NCBI GenBank assembly: GCA_039621445.1
Contig: CP154955.1
Coordinates: 27,171,176 to 27,235,175 of the forward strand
DNA: 64,000 nucleotides
Source of the DNA: Euglena gracilis
Taxonomy: Eukaryota; Euglenida; Euglenophyceae; Euglenales
Direction of reading: 5' to 3'
The notes under the pieces were generated by a model. That model saw nothing but the letters and a program-made list of their open reading frames with translations. It was not told the DNA's origin and did no database searches. Shown here one piece after another: positions 32,040-46,000 of this stretch. Position 1 is the first letter of the stretch, and each line of letters begins with the position of its first letter. Made by a program: the position numbers and the translations under genes.

Positions 32040-35000
32040 TGCCGAAGTGTTATTTTGCGCCTCCCGGGCGGTAACTGCTGCGTTTTACGCACGCCCGCCG
32101 CGTGCAAAATTGCGCCTGTCGGGCCGCCGTCCTTCGCAACAGTCAGGTAAAGGATCGCCGACCCCTACCCGGGGCAGAGCGCTCGTTTTTGGGGCGCCGG
32201 CGCGGCCGATTTCGGCCGAAAACGACCGAAAAACGACGTTTTTGGGGGCGTCCGTTGCCGAAGTGCTATTTTGCGCCTCCCGGGCGGTAACTGCTGCGTT
32301 TTATGCACGCCCGCCGCGGGCAAAATTGCGCCTGTCGGGCCGGCGCCCTTCGCAACAGTCAGGTAAAGGATCGCCGACCCCTACCTGGGGCAGAGCGCCC
32401 GTTTTTGGAGCGCCGGCGCGGCCGATTTCGGCCGAAAACGACCGAAAAACGACGTTTTTTGGGGCGTCCGTTGCCGAAGTTCTATTCTGCGACTCCCGGG
32501 CGGTAACTGCTGCGTTTTACGCACGCCCGCCGCGGGCAAAATTGCGCCTGTCGGGCCGGCGCCCTTCGCAACAGTCAGGTAAAGGATCGCCGACCCCTAC
32601 CCGGGGCAGAGCGCTCGTTTTTGGAGCGCCGGCGTGGCCGATTTCGGCCGAAAACGACCGAAAAACAACGTTTTTTGGGGCGTCCGTTGCCGAAGTGTTA
32701 TTTTGCGCCTCCCGGGCGGTAATTGCTGCGTTTTACGCACGCCCGCCGCGGGCAAAAGTGCGCCTGTCGGGCCGGCGCCCTTCGCAACAGTCGGGAAAAA
32801 CATCGCCGACCTCTATCCGTGGAAGAGCGCTCGTTTTTGGAGCGCCGGCGCGGCCTATTTCGGCCGAAAACGACCGAAAAACGACGTTTTTTGGGGCGTC
32901 CGTTGCCAAAGTGCTATTTTACGCCTCCCGGGCGGTAACTGCTGCGTTTTACGCACGCCCGCCGCGAGCAAAGATTACGCCTGTCGGGCCGGCGCCCTTC
33001 GCACAGTCAGGAAAAACATCGGCGACCTCTACCCGGGGCAGAGCGCTCGTTTTTGGAGCGCGGGCGCGGCCGATTTCGGGTGAAAACGACCGAAAAACGA
33101 CGTTTTTCGGGGCGTCCGTTGCCAAAGTGCTATTTTGCGCCTCCCGGGCGGTAACTGCTGCGTTTTACGCACGCCCGCCGCGAGCAAAATTGCGCCTGTC
33201 GGGCCGGCGCCCTTCCACACAGTCAGGTAACGGATCGCCCACCTCTGCCCGGGGCAGAGCGCTCGTTTTTGGAGCGCCGGCGCGGCCGGTTTCGGCCGAA
33301 GACGACCGAAAAACGACGTTTTTGGGGGCGTCCGTTGCCGAAGTGCTATTTTGTGCCTCCGGGCGGTATCTGCTGCGTTTTTACGCACGCACGCCGCGGG
33401 CAAAATTGCTCCTGTCGGGCCGGCGCCCTTCGAAACAGTCAGGAAAAACATTGCGACCTCTACCCGGGGCAGAGCGCTCTTTTTTGGAGCGCCGGCGCGG
33501 CCAATTTCGGCCGAAAACGACCGAAAAACGACGTTTTATTGGGGCGTCCGTTGCCGAAGTGCTATTTTGCGCCTCCCGGGCGGTATCTGCTGCGTTTTAC
33601 GCACGCCCGCCGCGGGCAAAATTGCGCCTGTCTGGCCGGCGCCGTTCGAAACAGTCAGGTAAATGATCGCCGACCTCTACCCGGGGCAGAGCGCTCGTTT
33701 TTGGAGCGCCGGCGCGGCCGATTTTGGCCGAAAACGACCGGGAAAAGACGCTTTTTGGGGCGTCCGTTGCCGAAGCATTTTTTGCGCCTCCCGGGCGGTA
33801 ACTACTGCGTTTCATGCACGCCCGCCGCAGGCAAAATTGCGCCTGTCGCGCCGGCGCCCTTCGCAACAGTCGGGTAAACGATCGCCGACCGCTACCCGGG
33901 GCAGAGCACTCGTTTTTGGAGCGCCGGCGCGGCCGATTTCGGCCGAAAACGACCGGAAAAAGACGCTTTTTTTTGGGTCGTCCGTTGCCGAAGTGTTATT
34001 TTGCGCCTCCCGGGTGGTAATTGCTGCGTTTTACGCACGCCAGCCGCGGGCAAAATTGCGCCTGTCGGGCCGGCCCTCATCAAAACAGTCAGGTAAAGGA
34101 TCGCCGACCTCTACCCGGGGCAGAGCGCTCGTTTTTGGAGCGCCGGCGCGGCCAATTTCGGCAAAAATGACCGGAAAAAGACGCTTTTTGGGGCGTCCGT
34201 TGCCGAAGTGTTATTTTGCGCCTCCCGGGCGGTCACTGCTGCGTTTTACGCACGCCCACTGCAGGCAAAATTGCGCCTGTCGCGCCGGCGCCCTTCGCAA
34301 CAGTCGGGTAAACGATCGCCGACCGCTACCCGGGGCAGAGCACTCGTTTTTGGAGCGCCGGCGCGGCCGATTTCGGCCGAAAACGACCGGAAAAAGACGC
34401 TTTTTTTTGGGTCGTCCGTTGCCGAAGTGTTATTTTGCGCCTCCCGGGTGGTAATTGCTGCGTTTTACGCACGCCAGCCGCGGGCAAAATTGCGCCTGTC
34501 GGGCCGGCCCTCATCAAAACAGTCAGGTAAAGGATCGCCGACCTCTACCCGGGGCAGAGCGCTCGTTTTTGGAGCGCCGGCGCGGCCAATTTCGGCAAAA
34601 ATGACCGGAAAAAGACGCTTTTTGGGGCGTCCGTTGCCGAAGTGTTATTTTGCGCCTCCCGGGCGGTAACTGCTGCGTTTTACGCACGCCCGCCGCGTGC
34701 AAAATTGCGCCTGTCGGGCCGCCGTCCTTCGCAACAGTCAGGTAAAGGATCGCCGACCCCTACCCGGGGCAGAGCGCTCGTTTTTGGGGCGCCGGCGCGG
34801 CCGATTTCGGCCGAAAACGACCGAAAAACGACGTTTTTGGGGGCGTCCGTTGCCGAAGTGCTATTTTGCGCCTCCCGGGCGGTAACTGCTGCGTTTTATG
34901 CACGCCCGCCGCGGGCAAAATTGCGCCTGTCGGGCCGGCGCCCTTCGCAACAGTCAGGTAAAGGATCGCCGACCCCTACCTGGGGCAGAGCGCCCGTTTT

Positions 35001-36990
35001 TGGAGCGCCGGCGCGGCCGATTTCGGCCGAAAACGACCGAAAAACGACGTTTTTTGGGGCGTCCGTTGCCGAAGTTCTATTCTGCGACTCCCGGGCGGTA
35101 ACTGCTGCGTTTTACGCACGCCCGCCGCGGGCAAAATTGCGCCTGTCGGGCCGGCGCCCTTCGCAACAGTCAGGTAAAGGATCGCCGACCCCTACCCGGG
35201 GCAGAGCGCTCGTTTTTGGAGCGCCGGCGTGGCCGATTTCGGCCGAAAACGACCGAAAAACAACGTTTTTTGGGGCGTCCGTTGCCGAAGTGTTATTTTG
35301 CGCCTCCCGGGCGGTAATTGCTGCGTTTTACGCACGCCCGCCGCGGGCAAAAGTGCGCCTGTCGGGCCGGCGCCCTTCGCAACAGTCAGGAAAAACATCG
35401 CCGACCTCTATCCGTGGAAGAGCGCTCGTTTTTGGAGCGCCGGCGCGGCCTATTTCGGCCGAAAACGACCGAAAAACGACGTTTTTTGGGGCGTCCGTTG
35501 CCAAAGTGCTATTTTACGCCTCCCGGGCGGTAACTGCTGCGTTTTACGCACGCCCGCCGCGAGCAAAATTGCGCCTGTTGGGCCGGCGTCCTTCCACACA
35601 GTCAGGTAACGGATCGCCCACCTCTGCCCGGGGCAGAGCGCTCGTTTTTGGAGCGCCGGCGCGGCCGGTTTCGGCCGAAGACGACCGAAAAACGACGTTT
35701 TTGGGGGCGTCCGTTGCCGAAGTGCTATTTTGTGCCTCCGGGCGGTATCTGCTGCGTTTTTACGCACGCACGCCGCGGGCAAAATTGCTCCTGTCGGGCC
35801 GGCGCCCTTCGAAACAGTCAGGAAAAACATCGCGACCTCTACCCGGGGCAGAGCGCTCTTTTTTGGAGCGCCGGCGCGGCCAATTTCGGCCGAAAACGAC
35901 CGAAAAACGACGTTTTATTGGGGCGTCCGTTGCCGAAGTGCTATTTTGCGCCTCCCGGGCGGTATCTGCTGCGTTTTACGCACGCCCGCCGCGGGCAAAA
36001 TTGCGCCTGTCTGGCCGGCGCCCTTCGCAACAGTCAGGTAAAGGATCGCAGACCTCTACCGGGAGCAGAGCGCTCGTTTTTGGAGCGGCGGCGCGGCCGA
36101 TTTCGGTCGAAAACGACCGAAAAACGACGTTTTTTGGGGCGTCCGTTGCCGAAGTGTTATTTTGCGCCTCCCGGGCGGTAACTGCTGCGTTTTACGCACG
36201 CACGCCGCCGGCAAAATTACGCCTGTCGGGCCGGCGCCCTTCGAAACAATAAGGTAAAGGATCGCCGACCTCTACCCGGGGCACAGCGCCTGTTTTTGGA
36301 GCGCGGGCGCGGCCGATTTCGGCCAAAAACGACCGAAAAAAGACGTTTTTTGGGGCGTCCGTTGCCAAAGTGCAATTTTGCGCCTCCCGGGCGGTAACTG
36401 CTGCGTTTTACACACGCCCGCCACGGGCAAAATTGCGCCTGTCGGGCCGGCGCCGTTCGAAACAGTCAGGTAAATGATCGCCGACCTCTACCCGGGGCAG
36501 AGCGCTCGTTTTTGGAGCGCCGGCGCGGCCGATTTTGGCCGAAAACGACCGGGAAAAGACGCTTTTTGGGGCGTCCGTTGCCGAAGCATTTTTTGCGCCT
36601 CCCGGGCGGTAACTGCTGCGTTTTATGCACGCCCGCCGCAGGCAAAATTGCGCCTGTGGCGCCGGCGCCCTTCGCAACAGTCAGGTAAAGGATCGCCGAC
36701 CTCTACCCGGGGCAGAGCGCTCGTTTTTGGAGCGCCGGCGCGGCCGATTTCGGCCGAAAACGACCGGAAAAAGACGCTTTTTTTTGGGTCGTCCGTTGCC
36801 GAATGGTAATTGCTGCGTTTTACGCACGCCAGCCGCGGGCAAAATTGCGCCTGTCGGGCCGGCCCTCATCAAAACAGTCAGGTAAAGGATCGCCGACCTC
36901 TACCCGGGGCAGAGCGCTCGTTTTTGGAGCGCCGGCGCGGCCAATTTCGGCAAAAATGACCGGAAAAAGACGCTTTTTGGGGCGTCCGTT
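32040..36990 (+). repeat. Higher-order satellite repeat, about 2.6 kb, two copies
   Basis: 32040-33100 matches 34635-35560 at offset 2595. 33270-33570 matches 35648-35950 at offset 2379 (one monomer lost). About 33600-33870 matches 36408-36680 at offset 2811. Inside the first copy there is a two-monomer tandem duplication (33814-34247 and 34248-34681, period 434 bp). Confidence 0.75.
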
Positions 36991-39900
36991 GCCGAAGTGT
37001 TATTTTGCGCCTCCCGGGCGGTCACTGCTGCGTTTTACGCACGCCCACTGCAGGCAAAATTGCGCCTGTCGCGCCGGCGCTCTTCGAGACAGTCGGGCAA
37101 AGGATCGCCGACCGCTACCCGGGACAGAGCGCTCGTTTTTGGAGCGCGGGCGCGGCCGATTTCGGCCGAAAACGACCGAAAAACGACGTTTTTTGGGGCG
37201 TCCGTTGCCGAAGTGTTATTTTGCGCCTCCCGGGCGGTAACTGCTGCGTTTTACGCACGCCCGCCGCGGGCAAAATTCCGCCTGTCGGGCCGGCGCCCTT
37301 CGCAACTGTCAGGTAAAGGATCGCCGACCTCTACTCGGGGCAGAGCGCTCGTTTTTGGAGCGCCGGCGCGGCCGATATCGGCCGAAAACGACCGAAAAAC
37401 GACTTTTTGGGGCGTCTTTTGCCGAAGTGCTATTTTGCGCCTCCCGGGCGGTAACTGCTGCGTTTTACGCACGCCTGCCGCGGGCAAAATTCCGCCTGTC
37501 GGGCCGGCGCCCTTCGCAACAGTCGGGTAAAGGATCGCCGACCTCTACTCGGGGCAGAGCGCTCGTTTTTGGAGCGCCGGCGCGGCCGATATCGGACGAA
37601 AACGACCGAAAAACGACTTTTTGGGGCGTCTTTTGCCAAAGTGCTATTTTGCGCCTCCCGGGCGGTAACTGCTGCGTTTTACGCACGCCCGCCGCGGGCA
37701 AAATTCCGCCTGTCGGGCCGGCGCCCTTCGCAACTGTCAGGTAAAGGATCGCCGACCTCTACTCGGGGCAGAGCGCTCGTTTTTGGAACGCCGGCGCGGC
37801 CGATTTCGGCCGAAAACGACCGAAAAACCACGTTTTTGGGGCGTCCGTTGCCGAAGTGCTGTTTTGCGCCTCCCGGGCGGTAACTGCTGCGTTTTACGCT
37901 CGCCCGCCGGGGGCAAACTTGCGCCTGTCGCGCCGGCGCCCTTCGCAACAGTCAGGTAAAGGATCGCCGACCTCTACCCGGGGCAGAGCGCCCGTTTTTG
38001 GAGCGCCAGCGCGACCGATTTCGGCCGAAAACGACCGAAAAACGACGTTTTTTGGGGCGTCTTTTGCCAAAGTGCTATTTTGCGCCTCCCTGGCGGTAAC
38101 TGCTGCGTTTTACGCACGCCCGCCGCGGGCAAAATTGCGCCTGTCGCGCCGGCACCCTTCGCAACAGTCAGGTAAAGGATCGCCGACCTCTACCCGGGGC
38201 AGAGCGCTCGTTTTTGGAGCGCCGGCGCGGCCGATTTCGGCCGAAAACGACCGGAAAAAGACGCTTTTTGGGGCGTCCGTTGCGGAAGTGTTATTTTGCG
38301 CCTCCCGGGCGGTAACTGCTGCGTTTTACGCACGCTTGCCGCGGGCAAAATTGCGCCTGTCGCGCCGGCGCCCTTCGCAACAGTCGGGTAAAGGATCGCC
38401 GACCTCTACCCGGGGCAGAGCGCTCGTTTTTGGAGCGCCGGCGCGGCCGATTTTGGCCGAAAACGACCGAAAAAACACGTTTTTTGGGGCGTCCGTTGCC
38501 GAAGTGTTATTTTGCGCCTCACGGGCGGTAACTGCTGCGTTTTACGCACGCCCGCCGCGGGCAAAATTGCGCCTGTCGGGCCGGCGCCCTTCGAAACAGT
38601 CAGGTAAAGGATCGCCAACCTCTACCCGGGGCAGAGCGCTCGTTTTTGGAGCGCCGGCGCGGCCGATATCGGCCGGAAACGACCGAAAACGACGTTTTTT
38701 GGGGCGTCCGTTGCCGAAGTGCTATTTTGCGCCTCCCGGGCGGTAACTGCTGCGTTTTACGCTCGCCCGCCGGGGGCAAACTTGCGCCTGTCGCGCCGGC
38801 GCCCTTCGCAACAGTCAGGTAAAGGATCGCCGACCTCTACCCGGGGCAGAGCGCCCGTTTTTGGAGCGCCGGCGCGGCCGATTTCGGCCGAAAACGACCG
38901 AAAAACGACGTTTTTTGGGGCGTCTTTTGCCAAAGTGCTATTTTGCGCCTCCCTGGCGGTAACTGCTGCGTTTTACGCACGCCCGCCGCGGGCAAAATTG
39001 CGCCTGTCGCGCCGGCACCCTTCGCAACAGTCAGGTAAAGGATCGCCGACCTCTACCCGGGGCAGAGCGCTCGTTTTTGGAGCGCCGGCGCGGCCGATTT
39101 CGGCCGAAAACGACCGGAAAAAGACGCTTTTTGGGGCGTCCGTTGCGGAAGTGTTATTTTGCGCCTCCCGGGCGGTAACTGCTGCGTTTTACGCACACGC
39201 GCGCGGGCAAAATTGCGCCTGTCGCGCCGGCGCCCTTCGCAACAGTCAGGTAAAGGATCGCCGACCTCTACCCGGGGCAGAGCGCTCGTTTTTGGAGCGC
39301 CGGCGCGGCCGATTTTGGCCGAAAACGACCGAAAAAACACGTTTTTTGGGGCGTCCGTTGCCGAAGTGCTATTTTGCGCCTCCCGGGCGGTAACTGCTGC
39401 GTTTTACGCACGCCCGCCGCGGGCAAAATTGCGCCTGTCGGGCCGGCGCCCTTCGCAACAGTCAGGTAAAGGATCGCCGACCTCTACCCGGGGCAGAGCG
39501 CTCGTTTTTGGAGCGCCGGCGCGGCCGATTTCGGCCGAAAACGACCGAAAAACGACGTTTTTTGGGGCGTCCGTTGCCGAAGTGCTATTTTGCGCCTCCC
39601 GGGCGGTAACTGCTGCGTTTTACGCTCGCCCGCCGGGGGCAAACTTGCGCCTGTCGCGCCGGCGCCCTTCGCAACAGTCAGGTAAAGGATCGCCGACCTC
39701 TACCCGGGGCAGAGCGCTCGTTTTTGGAGCGCCGGCGCGGCCGATTTCGGCCGAAAACGACCGAAAAACGACGTTTTTTTGGGGCGTCCGTTGCCAAAGT
39801 GCTATTTTGCGCCTCCCGGGCGGTAACTGCTGCGTTTTACGCACGCCCGCCGCGGGCAAAATTGCGCCTGTCGCGCCGGCGCCCTTCGCAACAGTCAGGT

Positions 39901-42900
39901 AAAGGATCGCCGACCTCTACCCGGGGCAGAGCGCTCGTTTTTGGAGCGCCGGCGCGGCCGATTTCGGCCGAAAACGACCGGAAAAAGACGCTTTTTGGGG
40001 CGTCCGTTGCGGAAGTGTTATTTTGCGCCTCCCGGGCGGTAACTGCTGCGTTTTACGCACGCTTGCCGCGGGCAAAATTGCGCCTGTCGCGCCGGCGCCC
40101 TTCGCAACAGTCAGGTAAAGGATCGCCGACCTCTACCCGGGGCAGAGCGCTCGTTTTTGGAGCGCCGGCGCGGCCGATTTTGGCCGAAAACGACCGAAAA
40201 AACACGTTTTTGGGGCGTCCGTTGCGGAAGTGTTATTTTGCGCCTCCCGGGCGGTAACTGCTGCGTTTTACGCACGCCCGCCGCGGGCAAAATTGCGCCT
40301 GTCGGGCCGGCGCCCTTCGCAACAGTCAGGTAAAGGATCGCCGACCTCTACCCGGGGCAGAGCGCTCGTTTTTGGAGCGCCGGCGCGGACTATTTCGGCA
40401 AAAACGACCGGAAAAAGACGCTTTTTGGGGCGTCCGTTGCCGAAGTGCTATTTTGCGCCTCCCGGGCGGTAACTGCTGCGTTTTACGCACGCCCGCCGCG
40501 GGCAAAATTGCGCCTGTCGGGCCGGCGCCCTTCGAAACAGTCAGGTAAAGGATCGCCGACCTCTACCCGGGGCAGAGCGCTCGTTTTTGGAGCGCGGGCG
40601 CGGCCGATTTCGGCCGAAAACGACCGAAAACGACGTTTTTTTGGGCGTCCGTTGCCAAAGTGCTATTTTGCGCCTCCCGGGCGGTAACTGCTGCGTTTTA
40701 CGCACGCCCGCCGCGGGCAAAATTGCGCCTGTCGGGCCGGCGCCCTTCGAAACAGTCAGGTAAAGGATCGCCGACCTCTACCCGGGGCAGAGCGCTCGTT
40801 TTTGGAGCGCCGGCGCGGCCGATTTCGGCCGAAAACGACCGAAAACGACGTTTTTTTTGGGCGTCCGTTGCCAAAGTGCTATTTTGCGCCTCCCGGGCGG
40901 TAACTGCTGCGTTTTACGCACGCCCGCCGCGGGCAAAATTGCGCCTGTCGGGCCGGCGCCCTTCGAAACAGTCAGGTAAAGGATCGCCGACCTCTACCCG
41001 GGGCAGAGCGCTCGTTTTTGGAGCGCGGGCGCGGCCGATTTCGGCCGAAAACGACCGAAAAACGACGTTTTTTTGGGCGTCCGTTGCCAAAGTGCTATTT
41101 TGCGCCTCCCGGGCGGTAACTGCTGCGTTTTACGCACGCCCGCCGCGGGCAAAATTGCGCCTGTCGGGCCGGCGCCCTTCGCAACAGTCAGGTAAAGGAT
41201 CGCCGACCTCTACCCGGGGCAGAGCGCTCGTTTTTGGAGCGCGGGCGCGGCCGATTTCGGCCGAAAACGACCGAAAAACGACGTTTTTTTGGGCGTCCGT
41301 TGCCAAAGTGCTATTTTGCGCCTCCCGGGCGGTAACTGCTGCGTTTTACGCACGCCCGCCGCGGGCAAAATTGCGCCTGTCGGGCCGGCGCCCTTCGCAA
41401 CAGTCAGGTAAAGGATCGCCGACCTCTACCCGGGGCAGAGCGCTCGTTTTTGGAGCGCCGGCGCGGCCGATTTCGGCCGAAAACGACCGAAAAACGACGT
41501 TTTTTTGGGCGTCCGTTGCCAAAGTGCTATTTTGCGCCTCCCGGGCGGTAACTGCTGCGTTTTACGCACGCCCGCCGCGGGCAAAATTGCGCCTGTCGGG
41601 CCGGCGCCCTTCGCAACAGTCAGGTAAAGGATCGCCGACCTCTACCCGGGGCAGAGCGCTCGTTTTTGGAGCGCGGGCGCGGCCGATTTCGGCCGAAAAC
41701 GACCGAAAAACGACGTTTTTTGGGGGCGTCCGTTGCCAAAGTGCTATTTTGCGCCTCCCGGGCGGTAACTGCTGCGTTTTACGCACGCCCGCCGCGGGCA
41801 AAATTGCGCCTGTCGGGCCGGCGCCCTTCGCAACAGTCAGGTAAAGGATCGCCGACCTCTACCCGGGGCAGAGCGCTCGTTTTTGGAGCGCGGGCGCGGC
41901 CGATTTCGGCCGAAAACGACCGAAAAACGACGTTTTTTTTGGGCGTCCGTTGCCAAAGTGCTATTTTGCGCCTCCCGGGCGGTAACTGCTGCGTTTTACG
42001 CACGCCCGCCGCGGGCAAAATTGCGCCTGTCGGGCCGGCGCCCTTCGCAACAGTCAGGTAAAGGATCGCCGACCTCTACCCGGGGCAGAGCGCTCGTTTT
42101 TGGAGCGCCGGCGCGGCCGATTTCGGCCGAAAACGACCGAAAAACGACGTTTTTTTGGGCGTCCGTTGCCAAAGTGCTATTTTGCGCCTCCCGGGCGGTA
42201 ACTGCTGCGTTTTACGCACGCCCGCCGCGGGCAAAATTGCGCCTGTCGGGCCGGCGCCCTTCGCAACAGTCAGGTAAAGGATCGCCGACCTCTACCCGGG
42301 GCAGAGCGCTCGTTTTTGGAGCGCCGGCGCGGCCGATTTCGGCCGAAAACGACCGAAAAACGACGTTTTTTTTGGGCGTCCGTTGCCAAAGTGCTATTTT
42401 GCGCCTCCCGGGCGGTAACTGCTGCGTTTTACGCACGCCCGCCGCGGGCAAAATTGCGCCTGTCGGGCCGGCGCCCTTCGCAACAGTCAGGTAAAGGATC
42501 GCCGACCTCTACCCGGGGCAGAGCGCTCGTTTTTGGAGCGCCGGCGCGGCCGATTTCGGCCGAAAACGACCGAAAAACGACGTTTTTTTTGGGCGTCCGT
42601 TGCCAAAGTGCTATTTTGCGCCTCCCGGGCGGTAACTGCTGCGTTTTACGCACGCCCGCCGCGGGCAAAATTGCGCCTGTCGCGCCGGCGCCCTTCGCAA
42701 CTGTCAGGTAAAGGATCGCCGACCTCTACCCGGGGCAGAGCGCTCGTTTTTGGAGCGCCGGCGCGGCCGATTTCGGCCGAAAACGACCGAAAACGACGTT
42801 TTTTTGGGCGTCCGTTGCCAAAGTGCTATTTTGCGCCTCCCGGGCGGTAACTGCTGCGTTTTACGCACGCCCGCCGCGGGCAAAATTGCGCCTGTCGGGC

Positions 42901-43086
42901 CGGCACCCTTCGCAACAGTCAGGTAAAGGATCGCCGACCTCTACCCGGGGCAGAGCGCTCGTTTTTGGAGCGCGGGCGCGGCCGGTTTCGGCCGAAAACG
43001 ACCGAAAACGACGTTTTTTGGGGCGTCCGTTGCCAAAGTGCTATTTTGCGCCTCCCGGGCGGTAACTGCTGCGTTTTACGCACGCC

Positions 43087-46000
43087 GCTCCAAAAACGAG
43101 CGCTGTGCCCCGGGTAGAGGTCGGCGATCCTTTACCCGACTGTTGCGAAGGGCGCCGGCGCGACAGGCGCAATTTTGCCCGCGGCGGGCGTGCCTAAAAC
43201 GCAGCAGTTACCGCCCGGGAGGCGCAAAATAGCACTTTGGCAACAGACGCCCCAAAAAACGTCGTTTTTCGGTCGTTTTCGGCCGAAATCGGCCGCGCCC
43301 GCGCTCCAAAAACGAGCGCTCTGCCCCGGGTGAGGTCAGCGATCCTTTACCTGACAGTTGCGAAGGGCGCCGGCCCGACAGGCGCAATTTTGCTCGCGGC
43401 AGGCGTGCGTAAAACGCAGAAGTTACCACCCGGGAGGCGCAAAACAGCACTTCGGCAACGGACGCCCCAAAAACGTGGTTTTTCGGTCGTTTTCGGCCGA
43501 AATAGGCCGCGCCGGCGCTCCAAAAACGAGCGCTCTGCCCCGGGTATAGGTCAGCGATCCTTTACCTGACAGTTGCGAAGGGCGCCGGCCCGACAGGCGC
43601 ATTTTTGCCCGCGGCGGGCGTGCGTAAAACGCAGCAGTTACCGCCCGGGAGGCGCAAAATAGCTCTTTGGCAACGGACGCCCCAAAAAACGTCGTTTTTC
43701 GGTCGTTTTCGGCCGAAATCGGCCGCGCCCGCGCTCCAAAAACGAGCGCTCTGCCCCGGGTGAGGTCAGCGATCCTTTACCTGACAGTTGCGAAGGGCGC
43801 CGGCCCGACAGGCGCAATTTTGCTCGCGGCAGGCGTGCGTAAAACGCAGAAGTTACCACCCGGAAGGCGCAAAACAGCACTTCGGCAACGGACGCCCCAA
43901 AAACGTGGTTTTTCGGTCGTTTTCGGCCGAAATCGGCCGCGCCGGCGCTCCAAAAACGAGCGCTCTGCCCCGGGTAGAGGTCAGCGATCCTTTACCTGAC
44001 AGTTGCGAAGGGCGCCGGCCCGACAGGCGCAATTTTGCTCGCGGAAGGCGTGCGTAAAACGCAGAAGTTACCACCCGGGAGGCGCAAAATAACACTTCGG
44101 CAACGGACGCCCCAAAAAGCGTCTTTTTCCGGTCGTTTTTGCCGAAATAGGCCGCGACGGCGCTCCAAAAACGAGCGCTCTGCCCCGGGTAGAGGTCGGC
44201 GGTCCTTTACCTGACAGTTGCGAAGGGCGCCGGCCCGACAGGCGCAATTTTGCCCGCGGCGGGCGTGCGTAAAACGCAGCAGTTACCGCCCGGGAGGCGA
44301 AAAATAGCACTTTGCAAAAGACGCCCCCAAAAACGTCGTTTTTCGGTCGTTTTAGGCCGAAATCGGCCGCGCCGGCGCTCCAAAAACGAGCGCTCTGCCC
44401 CGGGTAGAGGTCGGCGATCCTTTAGCTGACTGTTGCGAAGGGCGCCGGTGCAACAGGCGCAATTTTGCCCGCTGCCGGCGTGCGTAAAACGCAGCAGTTA
44501 CCGCCCGGGAGGCGCAAAATAGCACTTTGGCAACAGACGCCCCCAAAAACGTCGTTTTTCGGTCGCTTTCGGCCGAAATCGGCCGCGCCCGCGCTCCAGA
44601 AACGAGCGCCCTGCCCCGGGTAGAGGTCGGCGATCCTTTACCTGTATGTTGCGAAGGGCGCCGGCGCGACAGGCGCAATTTTGCCCGCGGCGGGCGTGCG
44701 TAAAACGCAGCAGTTACCGCCCGGGAGGCGCAAAATAGCACTTTGGCAACAGACGCCCGAAAAACGTGGTTTTTTTTTCGGTCGCTTTCGGCCGATATCG
44801 GCCGCGCCCGCGCTCCCGAGCCGAGCGCTCTGCCCCGGGTAGAGGTCGGCGATCCTTTACCTGACTGTTGCAAAGGGCGCCGGCCCGACAGGCGCAATTT
44901 TGCCCACGGCCAGCGTGCGTAAAACGCAGAAGTTACCGCCCGGGAGGCGCAAAACAGCACTTCGGCAACGGACGCCCGAAAAACGTGGTTTTTCGGCCGT
45001 TTTCGGCCGAAATCGGCCGCGCCGGCGCTCCAAAAACGAGCGCTCTGCCCCGGGTAGAGGTCGGCGATCCTTTACCTGACAGTTGTGAAGGGCGCCGGCC
45101 CGACAGGCGCAATTTTGCCCGCGGCGGGCGTGCGTAAAACGCAGAAGTTACCGCCCGGGAGGCGCAAAACAGCACTTTGGCAACGGACGCCCCAAAAACG
45201 TGGTTTTCGGCCGTTTTCGGCCGAAATCGGCCGCGCCGGCGCTCCAAAAACGAGCGCTCTGCCCCGGGTAGAGGTCGGCGATCCTTTACCTGACTGTTGC
45301 GAAGGGCGCCGGCCCGACAGGCGCAATTTTGCCCGCGGCGGGCGTGCGTAAAACGCAGCAGTCACCGCCCGGGAGGCGCAAAATAGCACTTTGGCAAAAG
45401 ACCCCCCAAAAAACGTCGTTTTTCTGTCGTTTTCGGCCGAAATCGGCCGCGCCCGCGCTCCAAAAACGAGCGCTCTGCCCCGGGTAGAGGTCGGCGATCC
45501 TTTACCTGACAGTTGCAAAGGGTGCCGGCCCGACAGGCGCAATTTTGCCCGCGGCGGGCGTGCGTAAAACGCAGAAGTTACCGCCCGGGAGGCGCAAAAC
45601 ACCACTTCGGCAACGAGCAGTCACCGCCCGGGAGGCGCAAAATAACACTTCGTTAACGGACGCCCCAAAAAGCGTCTTTTTCCGGTCGTTTTCGGCCGAA
45701 ATCGGCCGCGCCGGCGCTCCAAAAACGAGCGCTCTGCCACGGGTAGATGTCGGCGATCCTTTACCTGACTGTTGCGAAGGGCGCCGGCCCGACAGGCGCA
45801 ATTTTGCCCGCGGCGGGCGTGCGTAAAACGCAGCAGTTACCGCCCGGGAGGCGCAAAATAGCACTTCGGCAACGGACGCCACCAAAACGTGGTTTTTCGG
45901 CCGTTTTCGGCCGAAATCGGCCGCGCCCGCGCTCCAAAAACGAGCGCTCTGCCCCGGGTAGAGGTCAGCGATCCTTTACCTGACAGTTGCGAAGGGCGCC

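Larger units (their letters stand above)
29050..43086 (+). repeat. Satellite array, plus orientation, 14 kb, with higher-order structure
   Basis: About 65 monomers, the longest uniform block. 29252-33666 is mostly 216 bp per unit, giving open frames of 868 and 618 codons. Higher-order copies exist at 1290 bp (six monomers) and about 2.6 kb (twelve monomers). From 40445 to 43080 the monomers are almost identical, differing mainly in the length of the T-run before GGGCGTCCGTTGCC, which indicates recent amplification. Confidence 0.95.
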
